Shown here one piece after another: positions 14,525 to 22,913 of a DNA stretch of 32,940 nt. The stretch is from the NCBI GenBank assembly GCA_025351875.1, contig JANXVA010000008.1, forward strand, positions 1 through 32,940, read 5' to 3'. Position numbers and translations under genes: made by a program. Position 1 is the stretch's first letter; every line of letters starts with the position of its first letter. This DNA is from Myxococcales bacterium. Its GTDB lineage: Bacteria; Myxococcota_A; Polyangia; Polyangiales; Polyangiaceae. The notes beneath the pieces were generated by a model. The model was not told the DNA's origin. It searched no databases and saw only the letters and a program-made list of their open reading frames with translations.

Positions 14525-17500
14525 ATGATGCGGTGCCCCATGGCCTTTCGAGCGGTTGCCCTCGTCGCCGGAGTCGTCTTGTGTGGCGTCGTCTCCGCAT
14601 GTCACGAAGGGGCGTCGCGCCCGGCCGTGGCCCCAACGCTTGGGATCGCCGGCGGGGCGGGTGACCTCGATGTGGGGGCACCCGCGATCCGCTTCTCGAT
14701 GAAGCCCGAGCCGACCCTCGCGCTCACGGCCTCCGACGGCACCGGCCTGAAGCTCGCGGCGCTCACGGCCCAGGCCGTCGTCGACGGCTCGGTCGCGTTC
14801 ACCGAGCTCCGGCTCACGTTCGACAACCCCGAGTCCCGCACGCTCGAGGGTCGCTTCAAGATCGCTCTTCCGTCGGGCGCCTCGCTCCAGCGCTTCGCGA
14901 TGAAGATCGGCAACATGTGGCAGGAGAGCGAGGTCGTCGAGCTCACGGCCGCCCGCGAGGCCTACGAGGACGCCCTCCATCGCAAGCAGGACCCCGCGCT
15001 CCTCGAGAACGCCGCCGGCAACGAGTTCTCGGCGCGCGTCTTCCCGATCCCCGCGAACGCCCGCAAGGAGCTCATCATCTCCTACGTGCAGGAGCTCCGG
15101 CAGCCGTCGTATGTCCTCCCGCTGCGAGGTCTCCCCGAGGTCGGCCGCCTCGACGCGCAGGTCACCGTCGTCGGGTCGACGAAGCAAGCGCCCCGCATGA
15201 CGCTCTCGGACGACAAGCCCACGACCGACTTCGTCGTCGACACGGCAGGCAACAGCGCCGAGAAGATCACAGCGATCCGCTCCGGCGAGCTCGTCGTCGC
15301 GCGCGTCAAGCCGCAGGCCGAATCGAAGCCCGATCCGCTCGCGACGACCATCGTGCTCGTCGACACCAGCGCCTCGCGCGGCCTCGGCTTCGAGGAGGAG
15401 CTGCGCAGCGTGGCCCTCGTCGTCAGCCGCGCCGCGGCCGCGAAGGGGCAGCTCACCGTCGCGACGTTCGATCAGGTCGTCACCCCGCTCTTCGACGGTG
15501 CTGCGACGTCCTTCGGCGATGCCGATATGGCGCGGCTCCGGAACCACGGCGCGCTCGGCGCCTCGAACCTCCAGGCCGCGCTCGAGTGGGCCGGTGCGAC
15601 CGCGAAGAAGAGCGGGAAGAAGCGCATCGTTCTCGTCACCGACGGCGTCGCGACCGCCGGCGCGATCGACGCGAAGGGCCTCACCGCGACGGTCACCGCG
15701 CTGCGCGCCTCGGGGATCGAGCGCGTCGACGCGATCGCGACCGGAGGCATTCGCGACGACGCCGGGCTCCTCAGGCTCGTGCGTAACCAGCTCCCGCACG
15801 ACGGCGTCGTCGTGCAGGCGACGGAGCTCCCGTCGACGATCGCCCGGCGTCTCGACGAGTCGACACGGTCCGGGATCGCCGTGCAGGTCGAAGGGGCGAC
15901 GTGGTCGTGGCCGACGAAGCTCGACGGCGTGCAGGCCGGAGACGAGATCTCGGTCTACGCCGAGGTACCGACGTCGCAGCTCGTGAAGGTCGTCCTCGAC
16001 GGCAAGCCCGCCGTCGTCGTCGCTCCGCGGGCCACCGCGCGGCCGCTCGTCGAGCGCGTCGTTGCGCAGGCGCAAGTCGCGAGCATGCTCGAGCGCGAGC
16101 TGCTCAGCCACCAGGATCTGAAGACGGAGATCACGGCGCTCGCCGTACGGCAGCGGGTCCTCACTCCATACACCGCGATGCTCGTCCTCGAGACCGAGGC
16201 GGATTACGCGCGCTTTCACATCGACCGTCGCACGCCACCGGTCGTCCTCGCGATCGACGAGGGGAAGATCATCCGCGTCGCGCGCTCCTTCCTCGGTGCG
16301 CCCGCGATGGCGCCGATCGACCTCGTGGAGCCGAGCACGACGGTGGTGACGAAGCAGAAGGACATGAAGGAGCGGCCGAGGCCGTCGCGGAGCACACCGC
16401 CGCCGTCGCCGCCTCGGGTGCAAGCGCAGAACACCGCGCCGGCCCAACGATCTCCCGCGCCGGTCAAGAAGGCGGACATGGGCTCGGATGGCGACACCTT
16501 CGGAGGCGCGCTCGCCGCCGCGTCGGGCGCGCCCTCGCAGCCCGGCGCCGTCGGATCGCTCGGGGCAGGTAAGGGCGCTGGCGGCAGCGCGTCGCCGTCG
16601 ACGCCGGCGGCTCGTCCCGCACCGCGCGCCGCCGCGCCCATGCCCGCGGCCACCGCCGCACCCGCGCCCGTCGCGGCGAGCCGTGCGTCGTCGCCCGCAG
16701 ACGCCGCGCCCGCGGCAGCGCCCAAGGCCGTCGCCGCGAAGAAGCCAGTCCGCGGCCCGGCGGGCGACCCCTCCGCGTCCGCGGACGAGGAGCGGCGCGC
16801 ACGCGATGTGCTCCAGCGCGCACAGGCCGAGGCGCAGGTCGACGGACGGGCCTTCGAGAACGAGGGCGGACACGCCGCGCCTCCTCCTCCTTCGCGCACC
16901 GAGACCTCGCGCACCGCTCCGCCGCGCGACCGCGGAGACCGTGGCGATCTCGACGAGCGTCGCCGGCGCGCCGAGGCCCGCGCCGACGAGGATCGCGATC
17001 GCGTGGCCGCCTATACGGGGCGGTTCAAGGACGTCATGGATCAGCTCGCCGTGAAGGACGTGAAGGGCGCGTTCGAGGCCGCGAGCGGCTGGCGGAGCGA
17101 GGAGCCTGCGGACGTGATGGCCCTCATCGCGCTCGGCGAGACGGCCGAGGCGCTGGGCGCGCCGCGCCTCGCCGCTCGCGCCTACGGCTCGATCGTCGAT
17201 CTGTTCCCGAACCGTGCCGACCTACGCCGCTTCGCCGGCGAGCGCCTCGAGCGTCTCGGCGACGCCGCCTCGCTCGACCTCGCGATCGACACCTTCGAGA
17301 AGGCGCGCGCCGATCGGCCCGACCACCCCGCGAGCCATCGCTTGCTCGCGATGGCATACCTCCGCGCGCGCCAGCCGCAGAAGGCGTTCGAGGTCCTCGT
17401 GGCTGGGCTCCAGCGCCAGTATCCGAGCAACCGCTTCCGCGGTGTCGACCGGATCCTGCGCGAAGATCTCGGCCTCGCGGCCGCGATGTGGATCCGCACG

Positions 17501-17926
17501 GACCCGAAGCGTGAGGACGAGATCCGGAACCTGCTCCGCTCCTCCGGCGGCTCCGACGAGGACAGCCCGTCGATCCGCTTCGTCCTCGTCTGGGAGACCG
17601 ACGCGAACGACGTCGACTTCCACATCTACGACGGCGATGGAAACCATGCATTCTACAGCCACAAGTCGCTCCCTACCGGCGGTGAGCTCTACGCCGACGT
17701 GACGACCGGCTACGGCCCCGAGTGCTTCACGGTGCGCGGCTCCAAGGCCGAGCGTGCGGGCCCCTACAAGCTGCAGGCGCACTACTACTCGCGCGGCCCG
17801 ATGGGCTACGGGATGGGCAAACTGCAGGTGGTCGAGCACGACGGAAAGGGGAACCTCTCCTTCCAGGAGCGCCCCTTCGTGGTCATGAACGACCACGCCT
17901 TCGTGGACCTCGGCCTCGCGGACTGA
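14525..17926 (+). CDS. VIT/vWA-domain lipoprotein with TPR region and C-terminal DUF2135 domain
   Basis: The 1133-residue protein has a lipobox at Cys26 (VVSAC). Residues about 55-200 form a VIT domain (AFTELRLTFDNPESRTLEGRF, then AREAYEDA and FSARVFPIPANARKELIISY). Residues about 270-440 form a von Willebrand A domain with an intact metal site: Asp280-x-Ser-x-Ser and Asp373 in VTDG. A Pro/Ala/Gly-rich linker (about 605-760) and a charged Arg/Glu stretch lead to helical TPR-like repeats (about 825-1000). The C-terminal 110 residues (VLVWETDANDVDFHIYDGDG, then LQAHYYSRGPMGYGMGKLQVV) match DUF2135. VIT-vWA proteins act in metal-dependent adhesion or assembly. It probably sits on the periplasmic or outer face and binds a partner. 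The linker makes it longer than simpler relatives. Confidence 0.88.
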   Translation: MMRCPMAFRAVALVAGVVLCGVVSACHEGASRPAVAPTLGIAGGAGDLDVGAPAIRFSMKPEPTLALTASDGTGLKLAALTAQAVVDGSVAFTELRLTFDNPESRTLEGRFKIALPSGASLQRFAMKIGNMWQESEVVELTAAREAYEDALHRKQDPALLENAAGNEFSARVFPIPANARKELIISYVQELRQPSYVLPLRGLPEVGRLDAQVTVVGSTKQAPRMTLSDDKPTTDFVVDTAGNSAEKITAIRSGELVVARVKPQAESKPDPLATTIVLVDTSASRGLGFEEELRSVALVVSRAAAAKGQLTVATFDQVVTPLFDGAATSFGDADMARLRNHGALGASNLQAALEWAGATAKKSGKKRIVLVTDGVATAGAIDAKGLTATVTALRASGIERVDAIATGGIRDDAGLLRLVRNQLPHDGVVVQATELPSTIARRLDESTRSGIAVQVEGATWSWPTKLDGVQAGDEISVYAEVPTSQLVKVVLDGKPAVVVAPRATARPLVERVVAQAQVASMLERELLSHQDLKTEITALAVRQRVLTPYTAMLVLETEADYARFHIDRRTPPVVLAIDEGKIIRVARSFLGAPAMAPIDLVEPSTTVVTKQKDMKERPRPSRSTPPPSPPRVQAQNTAPAQRSPAPVKKADMGSDGDTFGGALAAASGAPSQPGAVGSLGAGKGAGGSASPSTPAARPAPRAAAPMPAATAAPAPVAASRASSPADAAPAAAPKAVAAKKPVRGPAGDPSASADEERRARDVLQRAQAEAQVDGRAFENEGGHAAPPPPSRTETSRTAPPRDRGDRGDLDERRRRAEARADEDRDRVAAYTGRFKDVMDQLAVKDVKGAFEAASGWRSEEPADVMALIALGETAEALGAPRLAARAYGSIVDLFPNRADLRRFAGERLERLGDAASLDLAIDTFEKARADRPDHPASHRLLAMAYLRARQPQKAFEVLVAGLQRQYPSNRFRGVDRILREDLGLAAAMWIRTDPKREDEIRNLLRSSGGSDEDSPSIRFVLVWETDANDVDFHIYDGDGNHAFYSHKSLPTGGELYADVTTGYGPECFTVRGSKAERAGPYKLQAHYYSRGPMGYGMGKLQVVEHDGKGNLSFQERPFVVMNDHAFVDLGLAD

Positions 17927-17934
17927 CGTTCTGG

Positions 17935-17940
17935 TACGAT
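17935..17940 (+). promoter_or_regulatory. Candidate -10 element (TACGAT) before the 17947 pseudogene
   Basis: TACGAT is six bases before the ATG at 17947, the same geometry as at other starts here. It supports 17947 having been a genuine start. Confidence 0.35.
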
Positions 17941-17946
17941 GTGCGG

Positions 17947-18193
17947 ATGCACCGTGGGGCCGCGTTCATCTTCCTCGCGAGCGTTTCCTGAACTTCGGGG
18001 GCCCCGGCCGAACCTGCGACGCGGGTGCGGCCGGTAGCGGTTGCAAGCGTTCCGCAGTTCGACGTTCTCGGCCCTCGAGGAGCTGCGCCTTCAGAAGATG
18101 ATGGATCGACGAGCGAAGTGCGTGGAGACCCTCTCGAACCTCCTCAAGAAGCTCAACGAGACCTCGCAGGCCATCACGCAGAACCTGAAGTAG
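17947..18193 (+). pseudogene. Probable broken small lipoprotein gene (nonsense plus frameshift)
   Basis: The ATG at 17947 opens a signal-peptide-like start (MHRGAAFIFLASVS) that stops at TGA 17989, exactly where a lipobox Cys (TGC) would be expected. The same frame continues as TSGAPAEPATRVRPVAVASV to about 18057. After that, coding character switches to the +1 frame, which gives SALEELRLQKMMDRRAKCVE and then TLSNLLKKLNETSQAITQNL ending in Lys and TAG (18191-18193), an amphipathic helical tail. One base change and one single-base insertion (around 18056-18060) would restore a protein of about 82 residues. Alternatives are a short protein from TTG 18041 or ATG 18098, or sequencing errors. Confidence 0.5.
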
Positions 18194-18206
18194 ACGAGCG
18201 GAGCCG

Positions 18207-18881
18207 CTAGCGCTTCTTCTTGCTGCCCGGCGCGGCGGGCGCCGACGCGACGAACGCGCCTGTCGCGATGTCCATCTCCCAGCTCTTCGCCGCGACCGGA
18301 GCTCCTCCGGTCTTCGCCGGATGCGCGGGGACGTTGACGAGGATCTTGTCGGGCATCGCGCCGACCATCGGGTCGGGCGGGCCGCAGTGCTCGAAGACGT
18401 CCGAGTACTGCGGTGCGGCGCTGCTCGAGACGCGAACGAAGAAGAGCGAGCCGCCCTCGCACGCCTTGTCGCTCGGGGAGACCTGGAAGAGGAGGATGCT
18501 CTTCTGGCCGCCGGGTCCGTCGAAGTGGCGGAGAAGCTTCACGCCGTCGCTCTTGGCGCGAAGGGCCTTCACCTTGGCGCAGCCGTCCTTGCCGCCGGCG
18601 GCGCACTCGGGCGGCGGATAGATCGTCTTGCCGGAGAGGTGGATCTCGTCGCCGACCTCGGCCATCGTGCCGGCCGGGGTGTCGACCGTCTTTCCGGTCG
18701 GCTTGGCCGTGGCGCCCGCGTCCATGTCGGTCGCGGCGGAGGCGCCCGGTGCGGCGGAGGCGGCGGGCATCGCCGACGCGGCGGCATCGGCCGCGACCAC
18801 CGCCGGCTTGTCGTCACATCCCGCGGCGAGGGTGAGCGAGCAGAGGACGAGGGCGCGGCGCGCAGCAGAGAACGTTCGCAT
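18207..18881 (-). CDS. Predicted lipoprotein, 224 aa
   Basis: This protein has a lipobox at Cys22 (LAAGC), a low-complexity Ala/Asp/Pro linker (about 25-70) and a globular beta-rich domain (about 70-205) with four cysteines likely paired (ECAAGGKDGC, then KACEGG and EHCGPPD). It ends in a basic KKKR tail. I do not recognise the family. The ATG at 18881 is chosen because it gives the complete lipoprotein signal. The open frame runs upstream, but that part is antisense to the next gene's 5' end. TAGCGT lies five bases before the ATG. It is transcribed divergently from the CRTAC1-like gene across a 100-base gap. Confidence 0.8.
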   Translation of the reverse strand: MRTFSAARRALVLCSLTLAAGCDDKPAVVAADAAASAMPAASAAPGASAATDMDAGATAKPTGKTVDTPAGTMAEVGDEIHLSGKTIYPPPECAAGGKDGCAKVKALRAKSDGVKLLRHFDGPGGQKSILLFQVSPSDKACEGGSLFFVRVSSSAAPQYSDVFEHCGPPDPMVGAMPDKILVNVPAHPAKTGGAPVAAKSWEMDIATGAFVASAPAAPGSKKKR

Positions 18882-18886
18882 GCCGC

Positions 18887-18892
18887 ACGCTA
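18887..18892 (-). promoter_or_regulatory. Candidate -10 element (TAGCGT) for the 18881 gene
   Basis: Minus-strand TAGCGT lies five bases before the ATG. It would start the transcript at the start codon, giving a leaderless mRNA. Confidence 0.45.
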
Positions 18893-18967
18893 ACACGCAC
18901 GCCCGGCAGGGGAAAACAGGCTCGGACGGCTCCTCGCCGGCATACGGGACAGTTCGGTTTCCGGTGC

Positions 18968-18973
18968 TAACGT
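18968..18973 (+). promoter_or_regulatory. Candidate -10 element (TAACGT) for the 18982 gene
   Basis: TAACGT lies eight bases before the ATG at 18982, and there is no ribosome binding site in between (the spacer is GC-only). Confidence 0.45.
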
Positions 18974-18981
18974 GCCGCCCG

Positions 18982-20814
18982 ATGTCCCGTCCCCGCACCT
19001 CCTTCGTCGCGCTCTTCATCCTTGGCGCGGCGCTCGCTTCCGGCTGCGGCAAGAGCGAGGATGCCGCCCCGAGCGCCCCGACCGATCCGGATGCGGGCGC
19101 GCCCGTCTGCGACGGCACCGTTACGCGCCTCGGCGATCTCGATCTCGGCACCGGCTTCTTCGGCGACGACTACGCGCTGCTCGGGATGGACGCCGCGCGC
19201 GGACGTCGCGTGACGTTCGGCGACGTGAACGGCGACGGGCTCCCCGACTTCATCGCGATCGAGACCGGCGTGACGCCCGGCCTCCAGCACCTCTGGATCA
19301 ACACGCCCCAGCCCGACGGCTCGACGCTCTTCGTCGACACGACGGCGTCGTCCGGCATCCTCACGAGCCGCACGCCGGGCGTCCAGCAGACGGCGCTGAT
19401 GGTGGCCTTCGCCGACGTCGACAACGACGGCGATCTCGATCTCTTCCAGGGCAGCTACTCGCAGGCTTCGAGCGGCGCCAAGCTCGTCACCACGCCGAAC
19501 GAGCTCTACCTGAACGACGGCCACGGTGTGTTCACGCTCAAGGCGGACGCCGGGATCGACATGCCCTGGCCGCTCACCACGTCGTCTGCCGTGTTCTTCG
19601 ACGCCGACAAGGACGGCAAGGTCGACCTCTACGTCGGCGCGTTCATGAAGGACTACCCGGACACGACGTCGTACCAGGACGAGCTCTTCAAGGGGAACGG
19701 CGACGGCACGTTCACGCGCGTCACCAAGGCGGCCGGCCTCCTCACCCCGGACGCGCTCGGCGCCATCAGCGGCAACTTCCCGAAGCCGACCTACGGCGCG
19801 ACCGCCTGCGACTGGAACAACGACGGCTGGCAGGATCTCCTCGTCTCGAGCTACGCGCTCTGTCTCGACGACCTCTGGCAGAACAACGGTGACGGCACGT
19901 TCGCGAACATGTCGAAGGCGACGAAGTTCGATCAGGACGACCAGCCGAACCCGGCCGAACCCGACTGGCGACAAGGTGGCAACACATTTGCCGCGGCGTG
20001 CGCCGATTACGACAACGACGGCGATCTCGACGTCTTCAACACCGAGACCACGCACGCGGACGCCCCGCGAAGCAGCGCCGACCGGTCACGCATCCTGCGC
20101 AACACCGGCGCCGCCGGTGGTTTCGCGTTCGAGCGCCCGCCGTTCACCGAGACCGGCATCAACCGCGACATCGACAAGCAGGAGCAAGGCAACGAGGGAG
20201 ATCACGGCGCCTCGTGGCTCGACTTCGACAACGACGGGCTCCTCGACCTCGTCATCGAGCAGAGCGCGTATCCCGGCAATCGCGCGTACCTCTTTCACCA
20301 GCTCCCCGACCACACGTTCGAGGACGTGACCAAGGCCTCGGGAGTGCTCGCGGCGATGTCGATGTCGAACGGGCTCACCGTCGACGACTTCGACGGTGAC
20401 GGCGACCTCGACATCTTGATGGGGTCGGTCGACGCGAACGGCGTGAAGCCTCCGGGTGGTGTCGAGCACCTGCACATGTTCGTGAACAAGATCGGCGCGC
20501 AGCAGAATTTCCTCCACGTGACGCTGAAGGGCCTGAAATCCAACGCGCTCGGCATCGGCGCGCGCGTGACGCTCACGGCGGGCTGCGTGACGCAGACGCG
20601 CGAGATCGTCGGCGGCCGCGGGACGTTCGGCGCCGCGGACCCGGCGTATGCGCACTTCGGGCTCGGCAAGATCACGAAGATCGACAAGCTCACGATCCAG
20701 TGGCCGACGAACCCTCCGACGACGCAGGAGCTCGTCGGGATCCCGGTGAACAAGTTCGTGAAGGTGACCGAGGGCGCCGCGGCGCCCGAGCTCAAGGAGC
20801 CCGTCAGGCGCTGA
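18982..20814 (+). CDS. CRTAC1-like lipoprotein with FG-GAP/VCBS repeats and ASPIC/UnbV domain
   Basis: The 610-residue protein has a lipobox at Cys22 (LASGC). Seven Asp-rich FG-GAP/VCBS motifs are spread through residues about 75-480: FGDVNGDGLPDF, FADVDNDGDLDLF, FFDADKDGKVDLY, CDWNNDGWQDLL, CADYDNDGDLDVF, WLDFDNDGLLDLV and VDDFDGDGDLDIL. Seven fits a seven-bladed, calcium-binding propeller like that of integrin alpha chains. Residues about 512-600 match the ASPIC/UnbV domain (LGIGARVTL, then REIVGGRGTFG and AHFGLGK). The overall design is that of CRTAC1 homologues. These are secreted, and their bacterial role is poorly known; adhesion or binding is inferred. The ATG at 18982 gives the full signal sequence. 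Confidence 0.9.
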   Translation: MSRPRTSFVALFILGAALASGCGKSEDAAPSAPTDPDAGAPVCDGTVTRLGDLDLGTGFFGDDYALLGMDAARGRRVTFGDVNGDGLPDFIAIETGVTPGLQHLWINTPQPDGSTLFVDTTASSGILTSRTPGVQQTALMVAFADVDNDGDLDLFQGSYSQASSGAKLVTTPNELYLNDGHGVFTLKADAGIDMPWPLTTSSAVFFDADKDGKVDLYVGAFMKDYPDTTSYQDELFKGNGDGTFTRVTKAAGLLTPDALGAISGNFPKPTYGATACDWNNDGWQDLLVSSYALCLDDLWQNNGDGTFANMSKATKFDQDDQPNPAEPDWRQGGNTFAAACADYDNDGDLDVFNTETTHADAPRSSADRSRILRNTGAAGGFAFERPPFTETGINRDIDKQEQGNEGDHGASWLDFDNDGLLDLVIEQSAYPGNRAYLFHQLPDHTFEDVTKASGVLAAMSMSNGLTVDDFDGDGDLDILMGSVDANGVKPPGGVEHLHMFVNKIGAQQNFLHVTLKGLKSNALGIGARVTLTAGCVTQTREIVGGRGTFGAADPAYAHFGLGKITKIDKLTIQWPTNPPTTQELVGIPVNKFVKVTEGAAAPELKEPVRR

Positions 20815-20822
20815 GTGGCCGG

Positions 20823-21677
20823 TCACCGCCGCGGTCGCAGCATCGCGAAGGCGATGCCGCCGAGGATCACGCACGAGGCGATCGCGAGGCGGCTCGTCGG
20901 GTGCTCCCCGAGGATGAGCACGCCTCCGAGCGCGGCCGCCACCGGGACCGAGAGCTGCACGATGCCCACGCGCGTCGCAGTCAGGTCGCGCAGCGCTGCA
21001 TACCAGAGGCTGTAGCCGATACCTGAGGCGACCGCTCCCGAGGCGACCGCGCAGATCGCGCCACGTGGCGCAACATGCGCTGAGCGCGAGACCAGCCATG
21101 CGATCGCCGAGACGACGATGGCGAAGGGGACCGCTCGTGCGAAGTTCGACGAGGTGGCGGCCAGCGGATCGGCGGTCCCTCTCCCGCGGAGCGAGTAGAT
21201 GCCCCACGAGGTGCCCGCCGCGAGCATCGAGGCCGCCGCGAGCGGAGGAGGCGACGCGAGGCTGGGGAAGACGAGGATCACGAGGCCGCCGAGCGCGGCG
21301 AGCAGCCCGAGCCACTCGCGCGCGCCAGGTCTCTCACCGCGCACCATCGCCCAGCCGACCATCGTGAGCTGCACGGCACCGAACAGCAGGAGCGCGCCGG
21401 TGCCGGAGTCGAGGCGCACGTAGGCGAACGAGAACGCGATCGCGTAGGTGAAGAGCGCGGCGGCGGAGGCGAGGCTCCCCGACGACCGGGCGGCTCGGCC
21501 TCGCAGGCGGACGATCGCCGCCAGCGCGATGGCGCCTGCCGCGAGCCGGATCGACGTGAACGATGCCGGATCGATGTCGCCCGTGCGCAGCGCGGCGCGA
21601 CAGAGCAGCGAGTTCGCCGCGAAGCCGACGAGCGCGAGGCACGTCAGCAGCACGACCGGTGGACGACGAGGCGTCAT
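20823..21677 (-). CDS. EamA/DMT-family transporter
   Basis: The 284-residue protein has about ten hydrophobic helices arranged as two EamA repeats (roughly 8-136 and 147-280), the size and layout of drug/metabolite transporter superfamily permeases. The first helix carries FAANSLLCRAAL, and the Gly-rich ends of helices (LGLLAALGGLVILVFPS, then ALGGVLILGEHPTSRLAIAS) are typical of the family. It would export or import a small metabolite or drug across the inner membrane; the substrate cannot be predicted. The ATG at 21677 is divergent from the small gene at 21707, with only 29 bases between them, so their promoters overlap. It converges on the CRTAC1-like gene with an eight-base gap. Confidence 0.9.
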   Translation of the reverse strand: MTPRRPPVVLLTCLALVGFAANSLLCRAALRTGDIDPASFTSIRLAAGAIALAAIVRLRGRAARSSGSLASAAALFTYAIAFSFAYVRLDSGTGALLLFGAVQLTMVGWAMVRGERPGAREWLGLLAALGGLVILVFPSLASPPPLAAASMLAAGTSWGIYSLRGRGTADPLAATSSNFARAVPFAIVVSAIAWLVSRSAHVAPRGAICAVASGAVASGIGYSLWYAALRDLTATRVGIVQLSVPVAAALGGVLILGEHPTSRLAIASCVILGGIAFAMLRPRR

Positions 21678-21689
21678 GTCACCACGCTC

Positions 21690-21695
21690 TAGCGT
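21690..21695 (+). promoter_or_regulatory. Candidate -10 element (TAGCGT) for the 21707 gene
   Basis: TAGCGT lies 11 bases before ATG 21707. ACGCT-CT-AGCGT (21684-21695) is an interrupted palindrome in the 29-base divergent gap, so elements for both directions may overlap. Confidence 0.4.
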
Positions 21696-21706
21696 AGGAT
21701 GGCTGC

Positions 21707-22015
21707 ATGGCGCAGCTCACATTTCGCGATTTCGCCGGCGCAGTGATGGGCGGCGACACGGCGCGCGCGGGCGAGGTGCTCGGGGCGCTGCTCGGCCTGG
21801 ACGCCGCCGCCGCCACGGCCGCGGCTACGCACTTCCAGACCAGCATGACGGCCGATCCCGCGTTCATGCAGAAGGCGATGGGCCTGCGCACTGCGGTCAC
21901 CGGCGGGACCGACGACGACATCGCGATCCTCCTCGGTGACTGCTTCGGCGTGATCGGTGACGCCGTGCCCGCCGCGGTGGCAACGCTTCGCAAACAGTAT
22001 CCCGCCGGAGGCTAG
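21707..22015 (+). CDS. Hypothetical protein, 102 aa
   Basis: A small Ala-rich, helical, cytoplasmic-looking protein without signal peptide or membrane segment. I do not recognise the family. It alternates small helices and Asp-containing loops (LLGLDAAAATAAATHFQTSM, then VTGGTDDDIAILLGDCFGVI), with one cysteine at about residue 79. AGGATGG (21696-21702) just before the ATG could serve as a weak ribosome binding site. Its stop codon overlaps the stop of the opposite-strand gene: both use the same CTAG. It is probably a separately transcribed gene, divergent from the transporter. Confidence 0.65.
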   Translation: MAQLTFRDFAGAVMGGDTARAGEVLGALLGLDAAAATAAATHFQTSMTADPAFMQKAMGLRTAVTGGTDDDIAILLGDCFGVIGDAVPAAVATLRKQYPAGG

Positions 22016-22908
22016 TCGACCTTGCGCCAACCGGTCCTATCGTCCGCGCTGCACGTCCCCGCGTCGCAGACGTAGAGGTCCGTGACGGGGTGGATTTCCC
22101 AGAGGCTCATGCGCTTCGGCTGCCCGCTCTTCAGGTGCCCACAGTCGCGGTTCACCTCGTGCTCGTTGTCCCAGAACAGCGGGCCGACGAACATGACGAG
22201 CTTCTTCTGGCGTGCGAGGTGTCGGAGCCCGCTCGAGGTCCAGCTCGGATGCTCGGCGCGCGTCTGCGGGATCGGCTCGACGACGACGCCCTCGCACTCG
22301 GGCTGATCCGGCCTTGCGACGACCGGGACGTGGACATCTCGCTCCTCGGACTTCGAGAGGCGGCAGTTGACCGACTCGACGCCGCCGGGGTGAGCGCCCG
22401 AGGACGCCGCGCCGCTGTCCGGTGCGATGAAGCCGACCAGCCGAACGCCGGTGCCCTCTCCGAAGGTCCCGCCGGGCACGCCGAGCGCGACCAGCTGCTC
22501 GCGCTGCGCCCTGGTCAGATCCTTCGAGTTGGGCAGCGCCGCGTCGGCCGCGACCTGTAGCTCGTGGAGATCCTTGAAGGTGATCGTGCGCGCGCCCTCG
22601 CGCGTGATCTCGGCACCGGTGCGGTCGGTCGTGCGTCGCTTCAGCTGGTTGAAGAGCGCGTGCGGACTGTTCGCCTTCGCGCAGCCGATCGGCGTGCAGT
22701 GGGCGAGGTCCTTCTGGCACGGGCCGCTCGTGGTCGCGTGGGGATGCTGCGCCGGCGGCCTGGCACCGCTCGGCGGCGGGGTCTCGTCGTCGTCCGCATC
22801 GTCGTCGCTCTCGGCGGCGGGCGATGCAGGCGGCGTGGCGGGGCGCGTCGGAGCGCACGCTGCGACGAGGAGGAGGAGAGCCGCGGCGAGCGCGCTCGGG
22901 GACCGCAT
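22012..22908 (-). CDS. Predicted lipoprotein with a conserved C-terminal domain of unknown function
   Basis: The 298-residue protein has a lipobox at Cys18 (LVAAC) and an acidic/Pro-rich linker (about 20-60). A first Cys-containing segment (62-76) precedes a helical region (80-140). The beta-rich C-terminal domain (about 150-285) carries VRLVGFIAPDSG, HPSWTSSGLRHL, VGPLFWDNEHEVN and SGQPKRMSLWEIHPVTDLYV. The SGQPKR...WEIHPVT ending looks like a conserved family signature, and the barrel-like strand pattern recalls small OB-fold/nuclease-like domains, but I cannot name the family and claim no activity. It is the second gene of an operon, starting five bases after the stop of the thioredoxin-like lipoprotein. 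Confidence 0.8.
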   Translation of the reverse strand: MRSPSALAAALLLLVAACAPTRPATPPASPAAESDDDADDDETPPPSGARPPAQHPHATTSGPCQKDLAHCTPIGCAKANSPHALFNQLKRRTTDRTGAEITREGARTITFKDLHELQVAADAALPNSKDLTRAQREQLVALGVPGGTFGEGTGVRLVGFIAPDSGAASSGAHPGGVESVNCRLSKSEERDVHVPVVARPDQPECEGVVVEPIPQTRAEHPSWTSSGLRHLARQKKLVMFVGPLFWDNEHEVNRDCGHLKSGQPKRMSLWEIHPVTDLYVCDAGTCSADDRTGWRKVD

Positions 22909-22913
22909 CGCGC

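Noticed and set aside
14384..16873. An 829-codon open frame on the minus strand opposite the VIT/vWA gene
   Set aside because: Its composition is Arg/Gly/Asp-rich with no domain, as expected for antisense frames in GC-rich genes. The plus-strand gene has clear domains over the same bases.
17989..17991. TGA at the lipobox Cys read as selenocysteine
   Set aside because: No SECIS-like hairpin is evident just downstream, and a frameshift lies nearby. Gene decay is the simpler explanation.
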